Assembly: GCF_041504345.1 (NCBI RefSeq)
Contig: NZ_CP167894.1
Span: 2,790,001 to 2,854,000, forward strand
Length of the DNA stretch: 64,000 nt
DNA from: Vibrio sp. BS-M-Sm-2
GTDB taxonomy: Bacteria > Pseudomonadota > Gammaproteobacteria > Enterobacterales > Vibrionaceae
Reading direction: 5' to 3'
The position numbers and the translations under genes are program-made. Shown in pieces: positions 1 to 8,134 of this stretch (its first letter is position 1; each line of letters opens with the position of its first letter). The notes beneath the pieces were generated by a model. That model ran no database searches. It had not been told where the DNA came from and saw only the letters and a program-made list of their open reading frames with translations.

Positions 1-642
1 GCGGATATCCTGAAATCGTCACTCTACTTTACGTATAACAAAGAAGTAACACAGAATTCAGCCCCAGAATCTTCAATCACTATGGATGTAAGCTACTTCC
101 AAAGTTATAAAGAGTACGAAACTGTTAGCTTTTTTGGTAAGACGATAGAGCTAGAAGAGAGACAAGTACCAAGAGAAAGCTGCAGTGAGCATTGTACAAA
201 GACTCAATATATTAAATTTCCATTAAGTGATGCTGACATTCAGCAATCAAGAGCAAAGAATTTAGAGTTTACGCTTGATGGACAAAACTCAACAATGAGT
301 ACAACTTTTATTGTGCCGAAAGCGTATATCGACACAATCTACAACGGTGCGAATAATCATACAGCTATTGCGGTTGCTCCTGTAGCTGCAGTGCCAGTAG
401 CAGCAGTTTCTGCAGAGGAACCAAAAGCCTCGCAAGCACAAGAGATGGTTAACTACTGGTACGGCGAAGCAACAAAAGAAGAACAATCTGCAGTGACAGA
501 TTGGGCATTCAAGAACCGTAAGAACGCTAACCCTGCATCACTAGAAGGCTCAAAAGAAATCGAAATGGTTTCATATTGGTTCAATAAGCTAGACAGCGAA
601 GAAAAATCTCAAACTATGATTTGGCTGTTAGAGCAAGAGTAG
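1..642 (+). CDS. Hypothetical protein, 5' end outside window
   Basis: The frame is open from base 1, so the gene begins upstream and the ATG at 82 is probably internal. I do not recognise the family with certainty. The visible 213 residues hold a Cys pair (CSEHC), an Ala/Pro/Val-rich linker at about 370-410, and two copies of a short helical motif: EMVNYWYG...WAF at 442-510 and EMVSYWFN...WLL at 562-639. The second half loosely resembles the C-terminal helix of YccT/DUF2057-type envelope proteins; that link is a guess. A strong terminator follows at 676. No catalytic motif is visible. Confidence 0.85.
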   Translation, partial: ADILKSSLYFTYNKEVTQNSAPESSITMDVSYFQSYKEYETVSFFGKTIELEERQVPRESCSEHCTKTQYIKFPLSDADIQQSRAKNLEFTLDGQNSTMSTTFIVPKAYIDTIYNGANNHTAIAVAPVAAVPVAAVSAEEPKASQAQEMVNYWYGEATKEEQSAVTDWAFKNRKNANPASLEGSKEIEMVSYWFNKLDSEEKSQTMIWLLEQE

Positions 643-675
643 GCTTCTAACGTAAGTCTCTAGCTATGTTTTTCA

Positions 676-716
676 ACCGCAGTATTGTATAACAGCAGTA
701 CTGCGGTTTTTCTTTT
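676..716 (+). terminator. Rho-independent terminator after the first gene
   Basis: An inverted repeat AACCGCAGTA / TACTGCGGTT is followed by a T-rich tail. It lies 34 bases after the stop at 642 and just before the GTG start of cueR, so cueR must be transcribed from close to or inside this hairpin region. Confidence 0.85.
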
Positions 717-735
717 TAGGCTTACAGGTAAGATT

Positions 736-1128
736 GTGAATATTGGTGAAGTAGCAAAGCGTGTTGGTACGACAGCGAAATCCATTCGTTTTTACGAAAG
801 TAAGGGCATGATGAGCCCACCGCACCGTTCAGAAAATGGGTACAGGCAATACGGCGAGATTCACATCGAACAGTTGGAGTTTGTACTGAGAGCTAAGATG
901 GTTGGATTCACTCTTGACGAATGTAAAGCGCTTGTTGAATTGGCAATGAACCCCAACAGACAAAGCTACGAAGTAAAAAAGAAAGCCACGCAGAAGTTAG
1001 ATGAAATAGAGTTGAAGCTTGCGGAATTAAACAAGATGAAGGTGCAGCTGCAATCTTGGGTACATGATTGCCCTGGAGACACTTCAACGGAATGTCCTAT
1101 TTTAAACAACCTTGCTGGCCGCAGTTAG
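736..1128 (+). CDS. cueR: MerR-family copper-responsive regulator CueR
   Basis: This is a 130-residue MerR-type activator. An N-terminal winged helix (NIGEVAKRVGTTAKSIRFYE) is followed by a dimerisation helix and a C-terminal metal loop CPGDTSTEC. The two loop cysteines, eight residues apart, are the Cu(I)/Ag(I) ligand pattern of E. coli CueR. Known role: activating the copper efflux ATPase copA and related genes by distorting a 19-bp promoter spacer. The GTG at 736 is chosen because the longer reading from 685 runs through the upstream terminator and because the product then starts as CueR does. No copper efflux gene is in the window. In E. coli cueR also lies next to the NfeD/qmcA pair, as here. 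Confidence 0.9.
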   Translation: MNIGEVAKRVGTTAKSIRFYESKGMMSPPHRSENGYRQYGEIHIEQLEFVLRAKMVGFTLDECKALVELAMNPNRQSYEVKKKATQKLDEIELKLAELNKMKVQLQSWVHDCPGDTSTECPILNNLAGRS

Positions 1129-1145
1129 TTTCGAATGTAAATAAT

Positions 1146-1181
1146 AGTCAGGCTGCAAATAGTATTACTAGCCTGACTTTA
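1146..1181. terminator. Bidirectional terminator between cueR and the small secreted ORF
   Basis: The stem AGTCAGGCT / AGCCTGACT (1146-1154 and 1170-1178) sits in the convergent space between cueR and the minus-strand ORF ending at 1190. Both flanks are A/T rich, so it can serve both strands. Confidence 0.75.
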
Positions 1182-1189
1182 ATTACTTA

Positions 1190-1369
1190 TCACAGTACTG
1201 TTCCGCCGTAATGTTTGCAGATCAGAATTGGTACATGAGTGACAGCATTGCCATCTGAGCACTTAACAATAGGCCCCATGTTTCCGTTACCTGGAGACTG
1301 ACTGCTCGCCAGAGCACTGCCGAATGACAGGCTGAATATCGCTGTTAAAATTATTAGGAAATGTCTCAT
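1190..1369 (-). CDS. Small secreted or periplasmic protein, unknown function
   Basis: A 59-residue product with a clear signal peptide (MRHFLIILTAIFSLSFGSALA, written here in two parts as a hydrophobic core followed by an AxA-type cleavage site). The predicted mature part is only about 38 residues and contains two cysteines (KCSDGN and ICKHYGG) that could form one disulphide in the periplasm. The ATG at 1369 is chosen over the upstream in-frame start because GGAG lies seven to ten bases before it and because it places the signal sequence at the N terminus. I do not recognise the family. It is single, convergent with cueR, and separated from nfeD by about 320 bases. Confidence 0.65.
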   Translation of the reverse strand: MRHFLIILTAIFSLSFGSALASSQSPGNGNMGPIVKCSDGNAVTHVPILICKHYGGTVL

Positions 1370-1688
1370 ACAGACTCCGTTATGTTTATCTCTTGTTGAG
1401 ATAAATGAAAGTATGGACAAGGAAAGGAAAATTTCAAAAATTGGACGGACTTAACATTTTTAATAATTATAATTAAGCGAGAGCGTGGCTCACTATTCAT
1501 ATATATATTGGTTAAGAAACCTGACTTTCTTATATCTTTTTAGCTCAATCAAAATTTTTAGCTTTACGAAATAAGAACTTATTTTTTTTACTATTCAATC
1601 TATCGTAATGATAATTCGAATATTATTAAGGTTCAAAAATAGAAAAAGCCTGCATTTATTGAAAATACAGGCTTCATATAGCTATTTT
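1370..1688. other. AT-rich intergenic region with nfeD terminator
   Basis: Between the small secreted ORF and nfeD. The minus-strand end of nfeD/qmcA is marked by a hairpin at about 1640-1673 (GCCTG...CAGGC stem with an A-run on the plus strand, so a T-run on the minus strand). The remainder, about 1421-1635, is strongly AT rich with several TATATA-like stretches and presumably holds the small ORF's promoter. I see no further gene. Confidence 0.6.
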
Positions 1689-2138
1689 TTATAAAGGTTC
1701 TATTATTAGAACTATTCCGTCTAAAGCGACAATCCTAATTTCGGTGCCAGATGGGATATCTTGACTCGCCTTTGCTGACCAAGAAGAGTCACCGAACTTA
1801 ATTCGACAGCTACCTTTCTTTACGTCTTCACTTAGAATAATGGTTTGACCTACCAGTTGTTTTTCTCTTTGGTTTAACTCTCGCCCTGCATCTGACTGCC
1901 TGTCATTAGACAGTTGTCTTCTCCACCATAACCAAGTGGTAATCAGAGAGAAGCTAGCGAAGGACAGCCATTGCATCTGCCAACCGATTGGTAGTGCGCC
2001 TAATAGGGCACCGACCAACATGGCAGATATGCCTATCCATAAAAAGTAACCAGCGGTTCCAATTAGCTCAAGCGCTAACAATGCTAGACCAAACGCTAAC
2101 CAATGCCAGTGGTTTACTTGTTCTAGTAATTCGACCAT
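1689..2138 (-). CDS. NfeD-like membrane protein (YbbJ type)
   Basis: A 149-residue protein with two to three N-terminal membrane helices (about residues 12-75) followed by a basic linker (WLWWRRQ) and a C-terminal OB-fold-like beta domain (about 90-149; GQTIILSEDV...GSCRIKFGDSSW). This is the short NfeD1b-type form without the ClpP-like protease domain. Known context: such proteins are almost always paired with an SPFH/stomatin partner, and here qmcA ends three bases upstream, making a two-gene operon. AAGGA lies eight bases before the ATG. Inferred role: membrane microdomain or quality control with QmcA. Confidence 0.88.
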   Translation of the reverse strand: MVELLEQVNHWHWLAFGLALLALELIGTAGYFLWIGISAMLVGALLGALPIGWQMQWLSFASFSLITTWLWWRRQLSNDRQSDAGRELNQREKQLVGQTIILSEDVKKGSCRIKFGDSSWSAKASQDIPSGTEIRIVALDGIVLIIEPL

Positions 2139-2141
2139 AAG

Positions 2142-3071
2142 TTAGTCCTTACTACCTTTGTCATTCTTATGTGCAAACATCTCCGCGATACCCGCGACAG
2201 AACCCATAAGGCCAGTTGCTTCGAGTGGCAGCATGATGATCTTGCCGTTTTCAGCTTGGCCTATAGATTTCAATGCGTCGGTGTAACCTTGTGCAATAAA
2301 GTAATTGACCGCTTGCATGTCACCTTGAGCAATTGCCGTTGATACCATTTCTGTCGCTTTAGCTTCTGCTTCTGCGGCACGCTCACGGGCTTCTGCTTGC
2401 AATATTGCCGCTTGCTTCTCACCTTCTGCTTTCAGGATCTCTGATTGCTTGTGACCTTCCGCTTTTAGGATCTCTGCTTGTCGTACACCTTCTGCCTCAA
2501 GGATATCAGCACGTTTATTACGCTCGGCTTTCATCTGGGCATTCATCGCAGCAGTAAGGTCTGCTGGTGGCTGTACGTCTTTAATTTCGATACGGGTGAC
2601 TTTTACGCCCCACGGGTTAGTTGCTTCATCAACGATATTTAGGAGCTTAGTATTGATCATGTCACGCTGGCTAAGCATCTCATCCAGCTCCATCGAGCCC
2701 AGTACAGTACGAATATTAGTGAGGGTTAAGTTACGAATCGCGTGTTCAAGGTCATTCACTTCATAAGCCGCCTTAGGTGCATCGATCACTTGAACAAAAC
2801 ACACCGCATCAATAACTACATTCGCGTTATCTTTGGAGATGACTTCTTGTGCTGGGATATCGAGAACACGCTCCATCATACTGATGCGTTGTCCAACTTT
2901 ATCAATAAATGGAATGATTAAGTTAAGACCCGGTTTAAGAGTATGTGTGTATCGGCCAAAGCGTTCTACGGTCCAGTTATTGCCTTGCGGAACCGTTTTT
3001 ACTCCGGCGAAAATAAACAGTAGTGCGACGGCAGTAAAGACGCCAATAGTAATCAAGGTATCAATAGGCAT
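2142..3071 (-). CDS. qmcA: SPFH/stomatin-family membrane protein QmcA
   Basis: A 309-residue stomatin-like protein. One N-terminal membrane helix (about 5-24) is followed by the SPFH/PHB domain (about 25-180; [25 protein letters not shown]) and a long alanine/glutamate-rich coiled coil (about 180-250) containing repeated [13 protein letters not shown] heptads. Family knowledge: these proteins oligomerise into membrane cages and, in E. coli, QmcA works with FtsH/HflKC-type quality control. It is co-transcribed with the NfeD-like gene downstream. An AAAGGA ribosome-binding site precedes the ATG. It lies 213 bases from the stop of cnoX. Confidence 0.93.
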   Translation of the reverse strand: MPIDTLITIGVFTAVALLFIFAGVKTVPQGNNWTVERFGRYTHTLKPGLNLIIPFIDKVGQRISMMERVLDIPAQEVISKDNANVVIDAVCFVQVIDAPKAAYEVNDLEHAIRNLTLTNIRTVLGSMELDEMLSQRDMINTKLLNIVDEATNPWGVKVTRIEIKDVQPPADLTAAMNAQMKAERNKRADILEAEGVRQAEILKAEGHKQSEILKAEGEKQAAILQAEARERAAEAEAKATEMVSTAIAQGDMQAVNYFIAQGYTDALKSIGQAENGKIIMLPLEATGLMGSVAGIAEMFAHKNDKGSKD

Positions 3072-3156
3072 ACAAAGTCCTTTGCAAGTTTAAGTTTTTG
3101 AATGTTTATTACTCATACTGGCGTATATTTAAAGGCGGGGCAAATTTATAAATGAG

Positions 3157-3191
3157 AAATGGGCCATAAAACATTGATTTTATGGCCCATT
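3157..3191 (-). terminator. Long hairpin after cnoX
   Basis: ATGGGCCATAAAA pairs with TTTTATGGCCCAT across a five-base loop. It lies about 95 bases past the cnoX stop on the minus strand. The T-run is weak, so it could be a terminator or a processing or stabilising hairpin before the qmcA promoter. Confidence 0.55.
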
Positions 3192-3284
3192 ATGGAGTTT
3201 TGCATTCAAAAACCTAATAGGTAGATTCGCTGAATTTAGATTTGATAGCTAACTGGCTTAAGACTTAGCAGTTACAGAACTTGA

Positions 3285-4139
3285 CTAGTAAAGCAGAGAG
3301 TAAAGTTGACGGCGGTACTTACTGGCAACTGGGTTACCTTGTCCAAGCGCACTCAATATGTCCATGAACTCTTTTTTCATGTCGCCATCGAGAGTATTAA
3401 GATCTTTGGCTAGGAAAGACCACAATAGATCCATTGCTTCTTCACTGCGGTTCACTTGGTGATATTGTAATGCTAATTCAGATGCCGTTTTAGCATCGCT
3501 TGGGTTTTGCTGAAGAGCGGCTTCTAATGCTTGTATTTCAGGGCTGTCTGCAGCCTGCTTGTGAAGCTCAAGTTTGGCGACTAAGCCTTTGTAGTAATTA
3601 TCTTGGTACTCAAGAGGGATGGTTGATAGCTGAATTTCAGCAAGGTCAAATTGTTGCGTTTCTAACAAACACTCTGCGATCGCCAGTTTTACTTCACCTT
3701 TATTTGTTAGCTCTGTTGGAAGTTGCTGCATTGCAGCTAGCGCTTGTGTGTGTTCGCCAGCTTGCATTTGCTCAAGAGCTTGGCGCAGCGCAAGTTCATC
3801 TTGGCTAGGAAGGTGTTTGCTTAGCATCTCTACAATCGCGTCTAAGCTTTGAGGACCACCAAGCCCGTCGACAGGTTGACCGTTAACAAACAGTGCAATC
3901 GTAGGCAGTGCTTGAACACCAAACTGGCTAGCAATCGCTTGTTCTTGCTCGCAATTCAATAGCGCTAACGTGAAAGCACCGTTGTACTGCTGAGTTAATG
4001 TTTGGAGTTCAGGAATGACTTGGGCGCTCTCTTGGCTCATTGGTGCCCAAAAATGGATGAGTACAGGGGTCTGCATCGAACCTTCTAATACTTGACGAAA
4101 GTTCTGCTCATTAAGTTCAACAATATGCGGAGATTGCAT
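3285..4139 (-). CDS. cnoX: Thioredoxin-like TPR co-chaperone CnoX (YbbN)
   Basis: A 284-residue protein with an N-terminal thioredoxin fold (about 1-108; ending cis-Pro ALPTIALFVNGQPVDG) and a C-terminal TPR-like helical region (about 115-280). This layout matches CnoX/YbbN, a holdase-type chaperone that hands substrates to GroEL and DnaK under oxidative (hypochlorite) stress in E. coli. The position of the E. coli SQHC active site reads SQES here, so the active-site cysteine is absent, while the second E. coli cysteine (in LLNCEQEQ) is kept. It cannot act as a dithiol reductase. AAGGAA precedes the ATG. It stands alone on the minus strand. Confidence 0.92.
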   Translation of the reverse strand: MQSPHIVELNEQNFRQVLEGSMQTPVLIHFWAPMSQESAQVIPELQTLTQQYNGAFTLALLNCEQEQAIASQFGVQALPTIALFVNGQPVDGLGGPQSLDAIVEMLSKHLPSQDELALRQALEQMQAGEHTQALAAMQQLPTELTNKGEVKLAIAECLLETQQFDLAEIQLSTIPLEYQDNYYKGLVAKLELHKQAADSPEIQALEAALQQNPSDAKTASELALQYHQVNRSEEAMDLLWSFLAKDLNTLDGDMKKEFMDILSALGQGNPVASKYRRQLYSLLY

Positions 4140-4235
4140 TTACGTTCCTTGAGGTTTGTTTTGTGGATACGTTGCAAATATGGGGGGATTAGTCGGTAAC
4201 TTCAAGATCTAACTCGGTTATCTCGGATAAAAGAA

Positions 4236-4304
4236 CCAAAAATAGAAAAACGCTATGCTTCGATGTTGATAGAGTTGTTATCTCAACATGGAAGGCATAG
4301 CGTT
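4236..4304 (-). terminator. Two-tier hairpin terminator on the minus strand
   Basis: Outer stem AACGCTATGC / GCATAGCGTT and inner stem ATGTTGA / TCAACAT, followed on the minus strand by TTTTTC...TTTTT. It lies 38 bases past the stop of the 21-codon ORF at 4342-4407 and upstream of cnoX, so it ends a transcript arriving from the direction of 4400. Confidence 0.75.
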
Positions 4305-4341
4305 ATCATCGAGGTAGTCAGTGAGGCGTTGCGTGAGATAC

Positions 4342-4407
4342 TCAAAACAGAATAAACAACGTAATAGCCAGACCCACACCTACCCAATTAAGGCGGTTTA
4401 AAGTCAT
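4342..4407 (-). CDS. Candidate 21-residue single-span membrane microprotein
   Basis: A short ORF reading MTLNRLNWVGVGLAITLFILF. About 14 consecutive residues are hydrophobic and the N terminus carries two positive charges, the usual form of tiny inner-membrane proteins. A GGAAA lies seven bases before the ATG, and a strong terminator follows at 4236-4304, giving a compact transcript of its own between cnoX and the dehydrogenase. I do not recognise a family. Alternatively the RNA itself is the product. No strong promoter could be assigned. Confidence 0.45.
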   Translation of the reverse strand: MTLNRLNWVGVGLAITLFILF

Positions 4408-4423
4408 GAGATTTCCAGAGTAG

Positions 4424-4449
4424 AACCATCAATTGGGAATAATTGATGG
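4424..4449 (-). terminator. Hairpin after the short-chain dehydrogenase
   Basis: CATCAATT pairs with AATTGATG around a six-base loop, about 90 bases past the dehydrogenase stop on the minus strand and just upstream of the microprotein ORF. The following tail is only moderately T rich, so termination may be partial. Confidence 0.4.
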
Positions 4450-4534
4450 GATAGGATCATCATGGCATCTTATTGTTACGGAAAAATTACATCGTTACAT
4501 TAAAGTTTGCGACTCTGCATTCAAAGTTAGCAAT

Positions 4535-5362
4535 TTATGCAGCTTTTCTCAAAATAGGGTCTAGCAAGCGACTCGGTAGAATTCTTTTCAATACCGCGAA
4601 CACCTTAGTTGGAGTTGTAACTCGATATCTTAACTTGGGTTTATCGGCTGTGAGAGCATGGAATACCGGCTCAATACAACTTTCGGGAGGCAGCACAAAA
4701 GCGTTATTCGATGATTCTTTTTTGAGTCGATCTTTTTGTTGTTGATAAGCGTCTTGGTGAGCGCTGCCAGAAATGTTGATCCATTTATTGAACGCTTTTA
4801 AGGCATTGGTTCTAAATTGAGTCTCAATTGGCCCTGGTTGCAGTAATGAGATCTGTATACCACTGCCATGCAGCTCCAATCGCAAGGTATCCGTCCAGCC
4901 CTCAATTGCGAATTTAGAAGCATTATAAGCACCACGATACTTCATCGCTGCAAAACCTAATACGGAACTGTTTTGTACGATTCGACCTTCGCCACGTTCG
5001 CGCATGTGCGGAAGGATCTGACAAACGAGATGATGCCAACCAAAGAAGTTGGTTTCGAATTGCTCTCTGAGCCCCTGGGTCGGTAAGTCTTCTAGCGCAC
5101 CTGCTTGACCGTAAGCACCGTTATTGAATAATCCATACAATCCATTAGGTGCGAGATCAATAGCAAGCTTGGCGCCATGCTCAATACTTTCTTGGTTGGA
5201 AAGGTCTAATTGAATACAGGTGAGGCCTTCGTCTTGAAGGCGTTGAACATCTTGTGGATCACGACAAGATGCAATGACATGAAAACCACGCTTTTGAAGT
5301 GCATGAGCACATGTATAGCCAATACCTGTTGAGCAACCGGTAATAAGAATCGACTTGTTCAC
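4535..5362 (-). CDS. Short-chain dehydrogenase/reductase (YbbO-like)
   Basis: A 275-residue classical SDR. The nucleotide-binding TGCSTGIG motif is at residues 8-15, the NNG motif at about 81, the catalytic Ser in QNSSVLG and the YNASK Tyr/Lys pair at about 146-150. The substrate is not evident. In E. coli the similar YbbO, an NADP+-dependent aldehyde reductase, lies near ybbN/cnoX as here. Translation starts at GTG 5362 with AAAGGA upstream. The stop is 43 bases from the start region of the YfcH-like gene's downstream end, so the two may be co-transcribed. Confidence 0.88.
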   Translation of the reverse strand: MNKSILITGCSTGIGYTCAHALQKRGFHVIASCRDPQDVQRLQDEGLTCIQLDLSNQESIEHGAKLAIDLAPNGLYGLFNNGAYGQAGALEDLPTQGLREQFETNFFGWHHLVCQILPHMRERGEGRIVQNSSVLGFAAMKYRGAYNASKFAIEGWTDTLRLELHGSGIQISLLQPGPIETQFRTNALKAFNKWINISGSAHQDAYQQQKDRLKKESSNNAFVLPPESCIEPVFHALTADKPKLRYRVTTPTKVFAVLKRILPSRLLDPILRKAA

Positions 5363-5405
5363 ACTTAATCCTTTATTAGAGTCTCTATCGATCTAGGGTA
5401 AAGAA

Positions 5406-6320
5406 TTAGTCTTGATGTTGTAACAAGTTTTTTAGTGCCGGCTCGATTCTTGAGTAACTAAAGATGAATCCCATCTCAGTGAGTTTCTTCGGTTTGGAGC
5501 GAATGCTGTCAAATAGCAGACAAGATGATTCGCCCATCAGAAGCGACATTGCCCATTTCGGGGTGAATAAGAAATGGGGGCGGCCTAATTGTTTAGCTAA
5601 CGTGCTGCTGAACAGTTTGTTGGTAACAGGGTGAGGTGCACACATATTGAATTCCCCTTGAGCGTGAGGAATTGACAACAAATGGTTGATGGCTCTCACC
5701 ATATCAAGCATGTGAATCCAAGGCATATACTGTTCACCTGAACCTAGTGGTCCACCGACCCCGAGTTTATAGGGCATTAACATTTTTTTGAGTGCGCCGC
5801 CATTTTCGCCAAGTACAATCCCTGTTCGTAGTAGTATCACACGCGTATTGTCTGATTGGGCTCTCTTGGCTATTTCTTCCCAGTGGGCACAGACTTTATG
5901 AGGAAAGCTTTCATCTTCTACTTGCAGTGATTCGTCAAACGGGTGCTGCTGCTGATCGCCATAGTAACCTACGGCTGAGCCGCTAATAAAAGCTTGTGGC
6001 GGGTTGCTACTGGCATGAATTAATTCGACCAGTTTTTCAGTGATGTGCCAGCGACTGTTACAGATCCTCTCTTTTTGCTCTGTACTCCAGCGTTTATCAG
6101 CAATAGGCTCGCCAGCAAGGTTGACCACTACCTCGAAGTCATTGAGATCACTGATCTCATCAAGGGATTGAATGTAATGAAGGTTGTTCTGGTTGAGGTG
6201 ATTTAGATTTTGTTTCGCATTTTCAGGACTCCGCGTCAGCAATGTCACGTCGTCAGTGTTCCAACTCTTGACTAATTCAGAGCCAATAAATCCAGTACCA
6301 CCAGTTAACAATATCTTCAT
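5406..6320 (-). CDS. TIGR01777-type NAD-dependent epimerase-like protein (YfcH)
   Basis: A 304-residue extended SDR of the YfcH/SULA family. The N terminus MKILLTGGTGFIGSEL holds the Rossmann GGTGFIG, followed by NLAGEPI, the SGSAVGYYGD segment with a Tyr, and a C-terminal DUF1731-like region. Proteins of this type are widespread but the physiological substrate is unknown; a role linked to cell division or envelope metabolism has been proposed and remains uncertain. The ATG at 6320 has GGGAG upstream and is preferred to the longer in-frame start. It is probably the first gene of a two-gene unit with the SDR. Confidence 0.85.
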   Translation of the reverse strand: MKILLTGGTGFIGSELVKSWNTDDVTLLTRSPENAKQNLNHLNQNNLHYIQSLDEISDLNDFEVVVNLAGEPIADKRWSTEQKERICNSRWHITEKLVELIHASSNPPQAFISGSAVGYYGDQQQHPFDESLQVEDESFPHKVCAHWEEIAKRAQSDNTRVILLRTGIVLGENGGALKKMLMPYKLGVGGPLGSGEQYMPWIHMLDMVRAINHLLSIPHAQGEFNMCAPHPVTNKLFSSTLAKQLGRPHFLFTPKWAMSLLMGESSCLLFDSIRSKPKKLTEMGFIFSYSRIEPALKNLLQHQD

Positions 6321-6608
6321 ACCAATCTCCCTATTAAACATAATTATAGACATGGCTTGTTTTTAGTCGCCAATCAATACGAAAAAATCACTATAACGAT
6401 CATAAGGTTTCAATCGTGTGATGCCCAAATTACGCCTTTTTCAATTTACTCAGGGTGAAATTAAATTCATTTGGTCAAGATGTGTATCGCTATCACACTT
6501 ATGCACTTTATTCGGATATGTTACCAACTGCGTAATATTTGTCACATAAGGAATTATAAGGATTTGCCATGATTATTAGTAATTCATAATCAGCAACAAG
6601 GAATTGCG
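6321..6608. promoter_or_regulatory. Divergent promoter region, yfcH-like / DUF1538 operon
   Basis: This space must hold promoters for both directions. It contains an imperfect CRP-like palindrome TGTGTATCGCTATCACA at 6481-6497 (half-sites good, spacing one base too long). It also holds a six-codon mini-ORF (ATG 6569, stop at 6589) preceded by AAGGAT, ending 19 bases before the first DUF1538 start. Neither is proven functional. Confidence 0.4.
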
Positions 6609-7343
6609 ATGACGGCGGTGCTTGCTTTGTTTCGATCCATGTTAGGTAGCCTTAGGGATCTATTGCCAATCGTAGCGGTAATCGCTTTCTTTCAGCTTGC
6701 TGTTCTGCAAGAGCCACTCCCTCATCTGTTGTCTATTTTGACTGGTTTAGTGCTGGTGGTATTTGGTCTGACTTTCTTCATCTTTGGCCTTGAAATGGGG
6801 TTGTTCCCGATTGGCGAATCGATGGCTCAAGCATTTGCGCGAAAGGGCAGTGTGTTCTGGTTATTGACCTTCGCTTTCTGTTTAGGATTCGGCACCACCA
6901 TTGCCGAGCCCGCGTTAACCGCAGTCGCTGCCGAAGCTGCAGAAGTGGCAGCCGAGGGAGGAGTCATTCCTAATTCATTAGATGAAATGGAGCAGTATGC
7001 CGATGGCCTGCGCTTTACTGTGGCGTTGTCGGTTGGCATTGCTATTTTACTCGGCGTGTTACGAATCTTAAAAGGTTGGCCAATTCAGTACATGATCATT
7101 GGTGGTTATATTGGTGTGGTGGCGCTCACTGCTTTTGCTCCTGAAAATATTATTGGGATTGCGTACGACTCTGGGGGGGTCACAACATCGACGATCACCG
7201 TTCCTTTGGTAACAGCGTTGGGCGTTGGCTTGGCCTCGGCAATTAAAGGACGCAATCCGATGACTGATGGGTTTGGATTGATCGCGTTTGCTTCATTGTT
7301 ACCAATGATGTTTGTCATGGTGTACGGAATGGTGGTGACATGA
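6609..7343 (+). CDS. DUF1538 membrane protein, first of pair
   Basis: A 244-residue polytopic membrane protein with about six or seven hydrophobic segments. Signature blocks shared with the next gene are [14 protein letters not shown] (60-73), [15 protein letters not shown] (about 93-107), [11 protein letters not shown]...VPLVTALG (about 185-205) and [19 protein letters not shown]. The polar, glycine-rich DSGGVTTST block inside the membrane looks like a substrate or ion site. No biochemical function is known to me for DUF1538. It heads a four-gene operon; its stop overlaps the next ATG by four bases (ATGA), implying translational coupling. AAGGAA precedes the ATG. Confidence 0.9.
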   Translation: MTAVLALFRSMLGSLRDLLPIVAVIAFFQLAVLQEPLPHLLSILTGLVLVVFGLTFFIFGLEMGLFPIGESMAQAFARKGSVFWLLTFAFCLGFGTTIAEPALTAVAAEAAEVAAEGGVIPNSLDEMEQYADGLRFTVALSVGIAILLGVLRILKGWPIQYMIIGGYIGVVALTAFAPENIIGIAYDSGGVTTSTITVPLVTALGVGLASAIKGRNPMTDGFGLIAFASLLPMMFVMVYGMVVT

Positions 7344-8134
7344 TCAGTGCTCAACAATTTATCGATACCTTTTTAGGCACTGTGATGGATGTGATTCCGA
7401 TTGCGGTCATCATCTTTGGTTTTCAGTTAGCAGTGCTGCGTAAGCCAGTCAATAACCTAGCCAAAGTACTCATTGGTTTCTTTTACGTCATTCTTGGTTT
7501 ATCACTTTTTCTGATGGGCTTGGAGCTCGCGTTGTTCCCTCTAGGGGAAACGATGGCAATGCAACTCACTGAACCAAGCTTTTTGGCTGAGTTTAAGATC
7601 AGCTCTGGTCTTGCATTGACTTGGTTTGATTATTACTGGGTCTATCTTTTCGCGTTTTGCATTGGTTTCAGTACCACGATAGCCGAGCCTTCTTTGATCG
7701 CTGTGGCGATTAAGGCAAACCAAGTTTCCGGTGGCAGTATCAGCGTCAATGGATTGAGGATCGCCGTGGCATTAGGGGTTGCTATCGGTATCTCACTTGG
7801 CAGCTATCGTATCGTTGCGGGTGACCCGATCCATTACTACATCATTTTTGGTTATGTCATCGTGGTCATTCAAACCTTTTACGCCCCAAAACTCATTATT
7901 CCACTGGCCTATGACTCGGGCGGCGTAACCACGTCAACGGTGACAGTCCCTTTAGTAACGGCGCTCGGGCTTGGGCTCGCTTCAACCGTACCAGGACGAA
8001 ACCCTGTCATTGATGGTTTTGGATTGATCGCTTTTGCCAGCTTATTTCCCATTATATCGGTGATGAGCTACGCCCAAATAACTCAATGGTTAAACCGTTT
8101 ACACACCTCTAAGGAGAGCAAAGATGCGCTTTAA
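7340..8134 (+). CDS. DUF1538 membrane protein, second of pair
   Basis: A 264-residue paralogue of the preceding protein with the same order of blocks: [14 protein letters not shown] (60-73), [15 protein letters not shown] (about 113-127), [19 protein letters not shown] and [17 protein letters not shown]. The repeat of the whole architecture suggests the two subunits form a pseudo-symmetric heterodimer, equivalent to the fused two-domain DUF1538 proteins I believe exist elsewhere. The loop between the first two blocks is longer than in its partner. It overlaps both neighbours (four bases upstream, eleven bases with the PII-like gene), consistent with stoichiometric production. Confidence 0.9.
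   Translation: MISAQQFIDTFLGTVMDVIPIAVIIFGFQLAVLRKPVNNLAKVLIGFFYVILGLSLFLMGLELALFPLGETMAMQLTEPSFLAEFKISSGLALTWFDYYWVYLFAFCIGFSTTIAEPSLIAVAIKANQVSGGSISVNGLRIAVALGVAIGISLGSYRIVAGDPIHYYIIFGYVIVVIQTFYAPKLIIPLAYDSGGVTTSTVTVPLVTALGLGLASTVPGRNPVIDGFGLIAFASLFPIISVMSYAQITQWLNRLHTSKESKDAL

Noticed and set aside
6481..6497. CRP-like palindrome before the DUF1538 operon
   Set aside because: The half-sites are good but the spacing is seven, not six, bases. I kept it only as a weak note in the region entry.
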